From Xiphophorus maculatus (Eukaryota > Chordata > Actinopteri > Cyprinodontiformes > Poeciliidae), in NCBI RefSeq assembly GCF_002775205.1, contig NC_036457.1, positions 8,944,024 through 9,008,023 of the forward strand: a stretch of DNA of 64,000 nucleotides, written 5' to 3'. Positions 26,816 to 45,000 of the stretch are shown here, piece by piece. Within the stretch, counting starts at the first letter, position 1. Every line of letters starts with the position of its first letter. The notes under the pieces were generated by a model, which had not been told where the DNA came from, did not search any database, and saw nothing but the letters and a program-made list of their open reading frames with translations. A program made the position numbers and the translations under genes.

Positions 26816-27038
26816 GATCAAATGATACAATGTTCTGCCGTAAACACTCTACAGTTACAGTCTCATCAGTCGCTCGGTAACTGATGCCCCTTTAAAGCGA
26901 CCACTGACGTCATGTTTTTTGACAGGGGGTGGGCAACGGGAGGAGAAGAAGAAGAAGAAGAAGGGAGCGGATGTATCCGGAGAGAAGGATGACCAGGATC
27001 ATGTCCCCAGCTGTTCCTCGCTCACACATATCTGCAAC

Positions 27039-30000
27039 ATGATGAACGCCGCTCCCGGAGCGCTCGCCCGCAGGATGCCGTCAGCGGCCCGGCGGAGCGG
27101 CTGCTGGATTGCGTGGTGCCAGGCAATCCTGCTCGGCGTGTCGGCGCTGGTTATCGTGGCCGAGCGGAGCGCACGTAAGTGGGCAGCTAGCTTGCCGGTG
27201 GCGTTCGCGCTCCCAAGTTGATGCTTTATCTAACAAAATAAAATAACAGCAAGAAGACAAGTTTCATCCCACTGTGGATGTTTTAGCTACACGCATGGAA
27301 ATATGACCTCTATAGTACTGTCACAGCTTTATATTCATGAGGAAACACAATTTAATATTACTAGCCTGAACAGAGAGCCGAGGCTTTGTTTACCTCAGCT
27401 GGAAACTGGTGTGAACACCTGAAGGTGTCCCCCAACACCTTCACCTATCATCCAAGGCTATTTACATCCTACCGCTCACCACAAACAGCATTTGTATTCT
27501 TAAAATCCTTACCCCATATTCATTTCTAAAATTTTAGTCCGTATTAAACAAAATTATCTCTCGTGCTGTTCTCATCCCACCTGTTATTTGTCAGCTCAGT
27601 CTCCCTGAACAAGCGGATCAATGAGCCAAGGTCAGGATACCAGAAAGAGGACTGGATCTGTACAAAGTGTGACTTTGTGTTCTGCAGGTATACCATTCCC
27701 TGAAGATAAAAATACTCAGCTGCTGGTTGGACTCCACTCTTCTGCCGATTTCTCATTTCTGAGCAGCATCAGTTTCTGTAACAAATATTTGAAGTTTGCA
27801 TCAAAGCTGGTAGACAGACAGCATGACTGCATTGTGGGGGCTCTTTTTGTCCGTTGCATTCTGTGCATTTGGCAATATATCCGAACATATGCAATGCTTT
27901 AATACAGTTCACTTCAATTACTTTTATTTATGTAGTGCCAATTTGCAACACATGTCATCTCAAGACACATTTCCAGGTATATGAAAAGATATATTCAAAT
28001 CAATCTAATACAAACCATTTGCATATTCAAATCCAGTGCCATCCTGGTTATAAAACATTGCAGTTAAATTCAGTTTGTAATGCCAAATGGTAAAAACAAT
28101 TTGCAGAAATCTGTCCCACTGATAAAGCATGCTTTGTGCATAATGACCTCTTGTTACCTCATTTCATTTTGGCACTCTGTAAGTTCCATTTGCACTTTAA
28201 ATTCTTGCACAAACCTGCATTCTGCTCGTCTTTTGTTTGCGTGCGTGCATCAGTGATCTACTGTATAGGATTCTACCTTTGGAACGAGGAGACGCAGTGG
28301 GCGGGCCTCACACTCGGCCTCTTCCTTCCTGGGACAGCAGTCCAGCTGCTAAGTGTGAAGTGGTACTATGATGACGGGGATGAAAGGCGGTGCTACCTCT
28401 CCGTCATACACGTGCTACACTTGGGCATCTTCAAAAGGTATGATCTGTGCAACCCTGGCATGTTGGGGTTTATTGCATGTGAGCACAGCCACCATGTTCG
28501 GTGAGATATGACACTCCTGAGAGTGCAGACAGGGATTTTGACATCATTCTGTCATTGAGAAGGTTATCCCGGTTCAGGTGTTTGTCTCCCTCTGCTGGCA
28601 GGTTGTGGGACTGCATGAGGTCCGTGCTGCACATGCAGGACTCTGTGGCTGAGCTGGGTGCTGCTGTCATGCAGCAGGCAGACGTTGCTGCCCTGTGGCT
28701 GCTGGAGGCGCTTGTCCTAACGCTGCCTCAGAGCTTGCTGCAGGCATATGTGGTCGTGTCTACAGATGTGGGGATAATGTCACCAGGTCAGCTCATCTCT
28801 AAGTCAGTTATTAGCTCTCATTTGAGACATGACTTTATTGTCTAATGCTTTGCTTCTGTTTAACACTCAGTGGCATATTGCTGTGGACTATGCGTGCTGT
28901 CCATTTCCTGGGCCCTGGTGCTGTACAGCCGAGCCTGCTGCCTGATACGGCCAGGCCACTTGGCCATGCCACCAGCAGCCCTGCTGTGCCAGCTGGTCTG
29001 GAGAGCAGGCATGTTGGGAGCCCGGGTGACCTGCCTCATGTTCTTCGCCAGGGTCTTCAACTGGTGGGTCTGCGGAGTAGCAGGTGAGCACAGAGAGAGA
29101 AGGTCCTCCAATGCCATTTAGGCACAACCCAAAAACAAACTTCCTTAGTTTGCGTTTGGGCTATAAATCTTTGATTTTGGTCTGTTTTTGCCTTGACATC
29201 CAGGTTTTCACTGGCTCACAGCCTCCTTCTGGCTAGTATCACAGCAGCCCGACATTTGCACTGGTCACTGGTGCTGGCGTGCCTTTAACGGCATTCTGGG
29301 GCTTATCCACGTCTTCCTCTTCTTCAACGTCAAAGACGGACCCTCGCGCTTTCGCATGGCCAGTTTCTATGCAGTAAGAAATGACTTGTTTTACAGAAAA
29401 CTGTTTCATGCGCTATGCACCGGTGTGTCCGGTCATTCCACGCAGTGACCAACAAGGACACAAGCTTATGTAAAGCAAGAAGTTTGCACCGTCATCCTCA
29501 CCTCTGTGTCCTCAGCCTGAAGTGACGTAAAGCTGTTGGAAAATGAGTGATGGTGTGACTTTCTCGTCCTCCCTTAGTTCATGCTCGTAGAGAATGTGAC
29601 TCTGCTGCTGGCCGCGTCCGACTTCCTGAGCGAAGCATCATGGGATAGCATGACCCTTCCCACCTCTGTGCTGTGCAGCTTTTTCCTTGGTGAGTCATTT
29701 TGTCCGCAGCATCTGAACAGAGGCATAAACCAGTCCAATTCTGTTAATAATAATAATGATAGCAAAAGGTATGGAATCAAAACTCTTAAAAACGACTATA
29801 TGGCTGCAAAGGCAGAAAATTCATCATCTGAAATGTCTGAAACTGTTAAGATCATATGATATCAAATTTTCTTAAATACACAACACTGAAGAGAGACGGT
29901 TTTGTTTCCTCTGGTTGTCTCTTTGATGAACACTTAACAGTCGGAGTTCCCACATCGATACTTCGATACATCGATACATCGATACATCGATACCTTCCCT

Positions 30001-31611
30001 AATTCAACCTTGTCTTCTTCTTTTGTAAAAACACTGTATATGCACATATTTACAAAGACATGCTTTATAATAGTTCCCTATTTATATTTAAAATGTTCTC
30101 ACTGAGGGCAAAATGGAACCAAAGTCAAATTTCTTGTTTGTGTGCACAAACTTAGCGGATAAAGCTGCTTCTGACTGAAGTGTTTGTTTGCAGCTTTTCA
30201 CCGCAAATTAACTGACTTTCCCTGATAAACCTTTTTGAAAAAAATCAAAATAAGTTACAGTCTGATAAATTCATAGAAAAACAAATTCAAAAGATCCTCA
30301 ATTACCATACAGTTATTAAATATGGACAGAATATTGCACTGAGGCATTTTTATTTTTTAAATCACTGGTGCCAATCCAATTTGGAACCCAAATAATTCCA
30401 GTAAAATAAGCCAAAGCAGTTATTTATTTATAGTTTCTTTCTAAGGTTGAGCAAAGTTGCAGAAGACAACTAATAATTAATGGCCCATTTCTCTTTGACA
30501 CTCTTCAAAATGAGAAAGACTAACAGACTACCTGAGTAGGACAGGAGTGTGTCTGTGTTTCCCTACTATCCCAAACTACAATCTAACAGAGGTGCCAATC
30601 AGTCGGAGGGCACAGGGAAGAAATACATACTAAACTTTAATATTTTCTCTCGTTTGCTTCCAAGGAGCCACCTCGCTGGTCCTGTACTACCGGTTCCTCC
30701 ATCCCAAGTCCACAGAAATCTCCCAAGGTACAAACCGACATCAGATGGGCAGCACATGCATAGAGCAAGGCGAGTCCTCCTTCTCTCTTGGCGACAAAAG
30801 TCTGCCAGCGTCTTCTGTCCAGAATCACGGCAGCTTCTCCCTGTCCGGCGTGGCTGGCTCTCTGCTGGAGCACCCGGGAAACTGTCAAGGCCACTCCAAC
30901 AGCTCCTGCCCTTGCTTCCACCACCACTGGCTCCTCATCCGTCTGGCCCTGAAAACCGGCGATCTCTGTAAAATCAACAGGGCGTATGGAGCCGGTGGGC
31001 CGGCGGCCATACTGGACATGGAGGAGTACAACCAGGAGTTTAAAAGCAACGAGGGCATCACCTTTACCGCTGGAGGCAGCTGTGAAGGGGTGTCCACCTC
31101 CGAGTCCCAGGGAAAGGGCCTGGCTCCGCTCTCAGACTGCAAAGACGAGTTCCAGAGCGTAAGCGAGCCCACGTCGACCGAGCGACCTGAGGGAGAGGAC
31201 GACAGTCTGGAGATGGAAAGCCCCATGGAGTCACCTGCTTCGGATTTCAAACGCAGCTCCCCGGAGGGCAAGTCCGTTTTCGGAGACAGCCCGGAGCCTT
31301 ATTACTGCCCTACTGAATCAAGTTCCACCTTGTACTTCAGTGCTGATCCCCAGTCCCCCAGCAGCGCCAGCAACCCCCGTTTGGACCGGGACATCGGGGG
31401 TCTGGAACAGGGGGTCCGGCTCAGCTCCATCCCCAGTGATCCTGCCCTGCACAGAGACGTGCGTGGACTCATGAGCCGCGTCGGGCCACGCTGCACCTCC
31501 ACTCCTAAGCTGGACTGCGGGGTGTCAGATTCTCCCCCGAGCGTCCCACATCTCACAGGTCCAAGGAGGCAGCTCATACTGTCCCGCAGAGATGAAGATA
31601 ATACCTTCTAG
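27039..31611 (+). CDS. xkr5: XK-related protein 5 (xkr5)
   Basis: Multipass membrane protein of the XK/XKR family. Some relatives (XKR4, XKR8, XKR9) are caspase-activated lipid scramblases; no such activity is established for XKR5. Coding exons: 27039-27174, 28254-28437, 28602-28786, 28871-29083, 29204-29373, 29578-29689 and 30665-31611. Junctions are GT-AG and in frame, giving 648 residues (human about 686). Family marks include LLGVSAL..AERSAR near the start, FLPGTAVQLLS, RPGHLAMP, CGVAGFHWL, FWLVSQQPDIC, MLVENVTLLLA, and LYYRFLHPKST. The long cytoplasmic tail in the last exon carries HHHW and LALKTGDLCKIN, a block shared with mammalian XKR5 and absent from other XKRs, which decides the assignment. 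The start is uncertain: in-frame ATGs lie at 26919, 27039, 27042 and 27075. The 27039 ATG has A at -3. Confidence 0.93.
29941..29993. repeat. Short tandem repeat in xkr5 intron
   Basis: About four copies of a 9-base unit ATCGATACA, with one variant copy ATACTTCG at the left. It sits in the intron before the last xkr5 exon. Confidence 0.8.
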
Positions 31612-32009
31612 CTGTCTTGTGGCACAATCAGGGAACAAGTTAAGAGCAGCAGCTGATCCAACGTTAACGCAGCACACCAGCTTTATCAGAGTCGTAGGGG
31701 TTAGAGCACTACATGCAGTAGGGAACCTAAAATAATCCTAAAATAACATCTATTTTTCTCTTAACATTAACCACTCTTAAAAATGCATTGCTTCTAAATG
31801 TTGGAAACACAGAAACTATCTATGTTTGTTTTTTTTAAAGGAAAATCTGACATTCAAGTGACGGTAATGGTGTATGATCACACCACCAGCCCCAGTATCA
31901 GTTCATATTTGGACTATTGTTTGGCAGCTACACTTTGGAATTATACTGTGCAAAAAAAAAAAATTGCTTCCACATGACTGTGATTACTTAATATGAAAGC
32001 AAAAGTATG

Positions 32010-32205
32010 CATTAGATTTAGAGGTATCAGATTAAAGGGGTATGATTACAAATGCACAGCAGACATTTTTTCATTTTTATTTGCAAAAAAAATATGTTGG
32101 TCTGTCACATAAAGTTCCAATGAACTGCATTAAAATTTGTGGTTGCAGGATGACATAATGTGAAAAGATTCAAGGGGTGTGAGTATTTATTCAAATCATT
32201 GTACG
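32010..32205. mobile_element. Tc1-like terminal repeat relic downstream of xkr5
   Basis: Contains AGAGGTATCAGATTAAAGGG, GTTGGTCTGTCACATAAAGT, TTTGTGGTTGCAGGATGAC and AAAAGATTCAAGGGGTGTGA, the subterminal and terminal sequence of a common teleost Tc1-like element. Only this end is present. It lies within the probable xkr5 3' UTR if the poly(A) signal at 32857 is used. Confidence 0.7.
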
Positions 32206-32856
32206 TGTTAGTTTGGTTTAAAACATTTTATCATAGGCAGCGACTCTGCTCTGAAACCGCAGCGAATTTCAGTAAGTCATACTGAAACATTCATATCACT
32301 GCAGCTGTTTGATGACAGAGTGCATAGATCCAGCAGTGAGTGGAGCATCTGACCTTTGAACCTATCTCAATGTAAGCCATAGCTTTTATGGCTTCTTAAA
32401 AGCAAAACTATTTTCAGTCTCATCTGTTTCTGCTGTTGTTTTTTTCTTTCTTTAACGTAAAAAATAAGACTTCACTACATACATGTGATATTAATAAGCT
32501 CTGTTTCTCATGTGGTGTTAATTGGCATTGCGTTGAGCAGAAAACTGTGATGTTTTTTATCTTTTTTTTTCTGTTACATGTTGACCATGTAATTGTTAAA
32601 TAACTTATTGAACTAACATTATGTTGTAAAACAACAATAACGTCTCAGGCACAAATTCATCTACTGTGAGACAAAATGAATCATGTGCTTATGAGACATT
32701 TGTGGTGACTTTTTTTTATTTATTTGCTCTTGATTGCTCTTTTCAGGTGACAAACTTTTAGTAGAAGCACTGTTGTGAGACAGGAAAGCAGTGTAACAAT
32801 GCCTGTGTGGCATTTTGAAATATGACGTCTGAGGCCACTGGTGGCTTGAAATAAGC

Positions 32857-32862
32857 AATAAA
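32857..32862 (+). terminator. xkr5: Poly(A) signal candidate of xkr5
   Basis: AATAAA about 1.25 kb after the xkr5 stop and 720 bases before the tram2 start. No earlier consensus AATAAA was noticed in the 3' flank, but an earlier weaker signal is possible. Confidence 0.45.
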
Positions 32863-33495
32863 CAGCCTACATGTTTGACTGAGTTGACTTATTGTTTCGT
32901 TCATTTTTTTTAAAGATAGTTCTTAGGAAATTATTGAAATGATCTCAGACTTGTATTTATTCCTGCAGTAATAGGAAAGTTATTTAAAGCTGATGGTGGG
33001 AGGAGCTAAATACAAGAAACTCCTGGAGGAAAAGCAGATTTAGGTTGAAATATCTGACGCACACTACTTCTGAAAAATATATGTAAATAGTATCTTTCTT
33101 TTGCTTCAAGGTTGTCTGCGGCTTTGTGTCGCTCTTTTCATAAAATTACATGTGTAAAAAGCTAAAGGAACATGAATAAGACACTTTTTGCACGTAGTGA
33201 ATATTTTATTCACTTGTTCTATTGTTTTTTTTTTCCCACAATTGACTGTTGGCTTTGAAGTAATAAAAAAAATAAAACGAAAAATAATAATTGTTGCACT
33301 TAATACAGCGGTTGTCTTTATTCGTCGTTTTTGTAACCTTTGGCCAAATCTTTTTCATTGTTCGGGTGTAAAAAACAATGCAGGTTGTTAAAACAGCCTC
33401 AGTTTTGAGACTCGTGCTTAAATCACCTTTTGTCAGCAGGATGTGGGACCTAAATGGCCTTAAAGGTATTTATGACACTCGCCCTTTAAGATGAG

Positions 33496-33505
33496 GCGCA
33501 TGCGC
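33496..33505. promoter_or_regulatory. tram2: NRF1-type site upstream of tram2
   Basis: The palindrome GCGCATGCGC, with flanking bases giving GGCGCATGCGCA, matches the NRF1 consensus. It lies 78 bases upstream of the tram2 start codon, where NRF1 sites usually occur in housekeeping promoters. CpG-containing sequence is otherwise rare around it. Confidence 0.6.
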
Positions 33506-33582
33506 AAACCGCCGCGAAAGTTAACTCCTGAACTTCGCAGAGCCGAAAAAATTTTTCAGATTTATAAAATCAGTGAGTTGAC

Positions 33583-41090
<7,508 letters not shown>

Positions 41091-41411
41091 GGTGGCAGAC
41101 TTCCTGGCCTCAACGGTGACTTCATCCCTAATTAAGGTTTCTCATCAGCACAGCAGTGAAGCTGAGGGGGAGAGCTGCCGCTGGTCACAAAGTTTTGGCT
41201 GAGAATGTCCTGTGATGATGATACAGGGACTCAGTAACTACAGACTTTTGGCTTGAATGCTGGAATATGAAAATCCAAGGACTTCCTTTGAGCCCAACAG
41301 ACATTTATTCCTCTCATTGTATCAGTATTTGTTTTCTTTTTGGTTTTTTTGTACATCTACGCAGCCTGCGATCCAACACTAAGGCACACCGTTAGTGATT
41401 CATAAACAACA

Positions 41412-41417
41412 AATAAA
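41412..41417 (+). terminator. tram2: Poly(A) signal candidate of tram2
   Basis: AATAAA about 320 bases after the tram2 stop codon. Confidence 0.55.
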
Positions 41418-42005
41418 AAAAAGAAAGTAAAGTGAGTATTGTGTGCTGCACATGTTATCTTTGTGTCCATGTTGAATGTGTTTTTGCATACTCTCAAACA
41501 TAAGTACTGTACTGCAGCTCATACTAGTGAGCCGGCTTGGCTTGTTTTCCCTTCTGTTCCGCCGGGGCAGAAAAGCGTTGCTGATGAAATGATATAAACT
41601 AACCAGCAAAAAAAGAAAAAAATTATATATCATGCATTTGTCACTGGTCACTTAACAGATTTGTATCAAGTATGTTTTGTGGATGTTACCGCATGCCATT
41701 TCATGTCCTTTATTTCCCCTCTGTTTTGTTTATCAATTACTTTATTAAAAAATACATTGGTCTGAAATGGATGTTTTTTATTATCATTATTATTATTGTT
41801 TTTAAATGTTTCCTGGATTTCTTTTTCAGTTTTTCTCTTGGACAACAGTGTATTTATGAAACCCTGTCAGCATGAAGCCTGAGATTTCAGTAATTATCTG
41901 AAATGACACTGTGCTGGTATGTATCCAGCTGAGAGTTATTTTGTGTTTCAGTGAAGGACTTTAGAGTAATCACAGAACTACAATTTCATTTTATTTGCAT
42001 AAATC

Positions 42006-42011
42006 TTTATT
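42006..42011 (-). terminator. efhc1: Poly(A) signal of efhc1
   Basis: AATAAA on the minus strand (TTTATT on plus), about 55 bases after the efhc1 stop codon at 42066-42068. Its position supports the call that the exon at 42079 is the last one. Confidence 0.65.
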
Positions 42012-42065
42012 CATTGCCTTTGGGGGGAAAAATAATCCACAATTTCCTTCCGGTCATGGAGCGGA

Positions 42066-45000
42066 TTATTTTTCTTCACCTGGTAAAACAAGGAGAAGCA
42101 TTAAGTCTTAATTCGTTTGAATTTATGTGGAAAGAGCGACATCTACTGTATGTAAGGAGGACATAACAAGCAGACAGATGGAGAATCTGAGGTTTAAAAT
42201 CAGTTTAAAAGGTTACAGGAAAAAAAAGGCAGATTTAATGGTTACCTGTTTGCCCCACTGGCATGCTGCTCGCCTTCTCTGCTCCTAATGTTTGTTTCAG
42301 TGACTCCAGAGTGTGAGAAGGGACCTGATCTGAGTTGGACTCCAAGTATTTAAGCACGTAGAGGTCTGCGTTGGTCAGAATGAAGCGGTGGCCGAAAGCT
42401 GGTAAACAGTAAGCTCTGTATTAATGTCTTGTAACTGACTTACTGAACAGCGCTCATGATCCATGTATGATATCTTTATAGCACAGTTATAGCAAGACTT
42501 GTAAAATTTTCATAACAATCTTTCAGGACTGAAATTAGGATTACCCTCCACAGTGGCTCCAATAACCAAGTCTGCAGGCGTGTAGTACACAGGATTATCC
42601 ACAGCGGAGCCTGGCTTGGGAATGTGGCAGCTTTCCAGAAACTTCCCACTAATAACGCCAGAGTTGCGCCTTGGCGTTTCATAAATACTGATCATGTCAG
42701 TGTCCAGGTGGTAGGACAGTATAAAACGCCGGTCTCTATCTTCAGGGTATGGGGATTCCTGAGGGACAGTGAAGGAAAACTTAAGTCTGGAGGGACTGAA
42801 GCATTAAGTGTCTCCTTAATGTACCATAGCAAGTAAGCGTAGTTTACTATTTGATTTACAGTGCCAGTCAGAATATTACATACGAACATTTTGAACATTA
42901 ATTTCATAATTGATTGAGGTTTTAACTGTGCCTTTCTACCATTCTTTTTCCAGGTTAAAATAATTATATGACAAACGGCTTCAATGAAACAAAGTTGCGC
43001 ATTTAATTAAGCTGACTACAAAATTTCTCTAATCCACAAAAGGTTAAAATTCCAGAAATTAATGGTAGCCTACTTAAAATCAGTTTTACACCATTGTCTT
43101 GCTGAAACTCTCAGGTGTGTTAAAGTTTATGAATATGAACACAGCTACAAAATATGAGTACAGTTTCTTTGACTTGCTAAAGCAAATTTACGAAAATATT
43201 AGTGAAGGTTTGAGGCTTTCTATTATTTCAAACCTGTAAATATTCCACTCTGATAAACAGAAGAACACATTGTTCATTAAAAGTCTGAAATTAACGGGAC
43301 AATAATGTGAATGACAAGCGAATGTAAAACTCTGAGCAGCACTGTATGTTTAGTTGGTACTACTGCCGCAGAGTTTATTATCCATCAGTGGTAACTCACC
43401 AGCTTGGCAATGTAGCGAAGCATTTTGTTGCTGTTTACTAATCTCTTCATTATATTATGTTTGGGAGGCTCAGGAACTAAAGAAAAACAATTTTGGAGAG
43501 AGTCTTCAAGAGAGCCAAATCCGTTGTAGGGTGGAATCACCTGTGTCTTTGGATGAAAACAAACACACTTTAACATTAGATAATCTAAAAGGTGTATGAT
43601 CTATGATGAGCAACAGAAGGTAGATTTTATGAAGCAGGGGGAGTTTTTGCAAATCAGCAAAGCCATACCTTCTTTGATGTATCTTCCATCTTTGGTATCT
43701 CTACAGCTTTCATCTCCATGTCTGGGTAATTCTTCTGGTAATATTCTCTAGTGAAGCCGTCGCAGTCGTACAAAAAGAAGTTATGGCTCAGGAGCTTCAC
43801 CTTTTGACCCAGCTGAAAGTCTTTGGGGGAATAGTACTCCTCTACAAGGTCCTTGCAGATCTCCATCACAATGCTAGGGAAGGTCTCTTAAAAGAGTGGA
43901 ATTTAATCATGTATTTTCATTTTATGTAGTAATCTGTTGTTTGAGCATTTTTTAAAAATAAAGTATGAAAATATTTCAGCATAAAATCAAGAAATATTTA
44001 CTGTACATATATCAATAGCTACATAGTTGCTTACACATCTTAAAGCATCTTACCTTCTTTGACTTTCTTAGGTATCTTTTGTCGGCTCAGGAAAAGAGGG
44101 AAAGGATCGCGGCCACTGTTGCGTTGATGAACCTCTCTTACATCCACAGTGTCGTCTACCAGGTAATAGTGAATGATAACAGGCCAGGTATGACTCTGAT
44201 AAGCATCACATTCGACCCACTGACCGTAGAATCGGAGCACCTGACCATAAATCAAAACAGGGAGTTAAGATACAATGAATTAATTAAACAGTTAATTAAT
44301 ATTATATTAATGCCTTCTAAAAAAATGAAGTAGTTGCACTCAAAATTCATGCTTGCCATTCAAAGATGGAGAACTCTATCACTATTCAGGATTTGAATTC
44401 AAGAATTCCGCTTTGAAAGACGGAAGTGTTTTATAGACTGATTTATAGAAAGGATCATCGGGGCCCCCCTTCCCTCCATTCAGGACATTTCATCCCAGCG
44501 CTGCATGTCCCGAGGCCGAAACATCATCAGTGACCCCTCTCACCCCCACCATGGTCTGTTCTCCCTGCTGCCCTCTGGAAAGAGGTTCCGCAGCGTCCGG
44601 TGCAGGACCACCAGGTTCCGAAACAGCTTTTTCCCACTTGCCATAAGACTGCTGAACTCTTAACTGGACTGCACTTAAAAACTGGTTTCCACTTTATACC
44701 TTGCACATGTACAGAGCTAAATAACTTATATTTTACTGTCATTACTGCACTTTATATTCTATATTTATATTCATATTTTATACTGTATTTTATTTTATTC
44801 TGGAGTAACCTCACAACATTGAAAGCTCAAAACATTGTCCTGAGCCGTATGCAACGAAATTTCGTTCTGTATACACCCTGTGCATGCAAAATGACAATAA
44901 AGTCAGTCTAAGTCTAAGTCTAAGTCTTCTACAATTATTGCTGAAACGTGAAAAAGAGAAGTGTATTTTAAACTATTTTACCCATTTTTGTCTTTCTAAA

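Larger units (their letters stand above)
23710..27038. other. Intergenic region between prdm1 and xkr5
   Basis: About 3.3 kb. It holds the prdm1 3' UTR to about 24.03 kb, a short Tc1-like fragment near 25031-25062, the hairpin cluster at 25081-25264, and a transposon relic at 26540-26815. A GC-richer stretch from about 26890 into the first xkr5 exon is the likely xkr5 promoter and 5' UTR. No gene was recognised between. Confidence 0.7.

Noticed and set aside
26919-27038. Upstream in-frame extension of xkr5 with a lysine run
   Set aside because: The segment is encoded by a GAAGAA-type repeat typical of 5' UTR and has no counterpart in mammalian XKR5; the ATG at 27039 is preferred, though not proven.
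41450-42240. Search for a missing efhc1 EF-hand exon between tram2 and efhc1
   Set aside because: No frame on the minus strand here encodes an EF-hand loop; only the four-codon last exon and UTR are seen.
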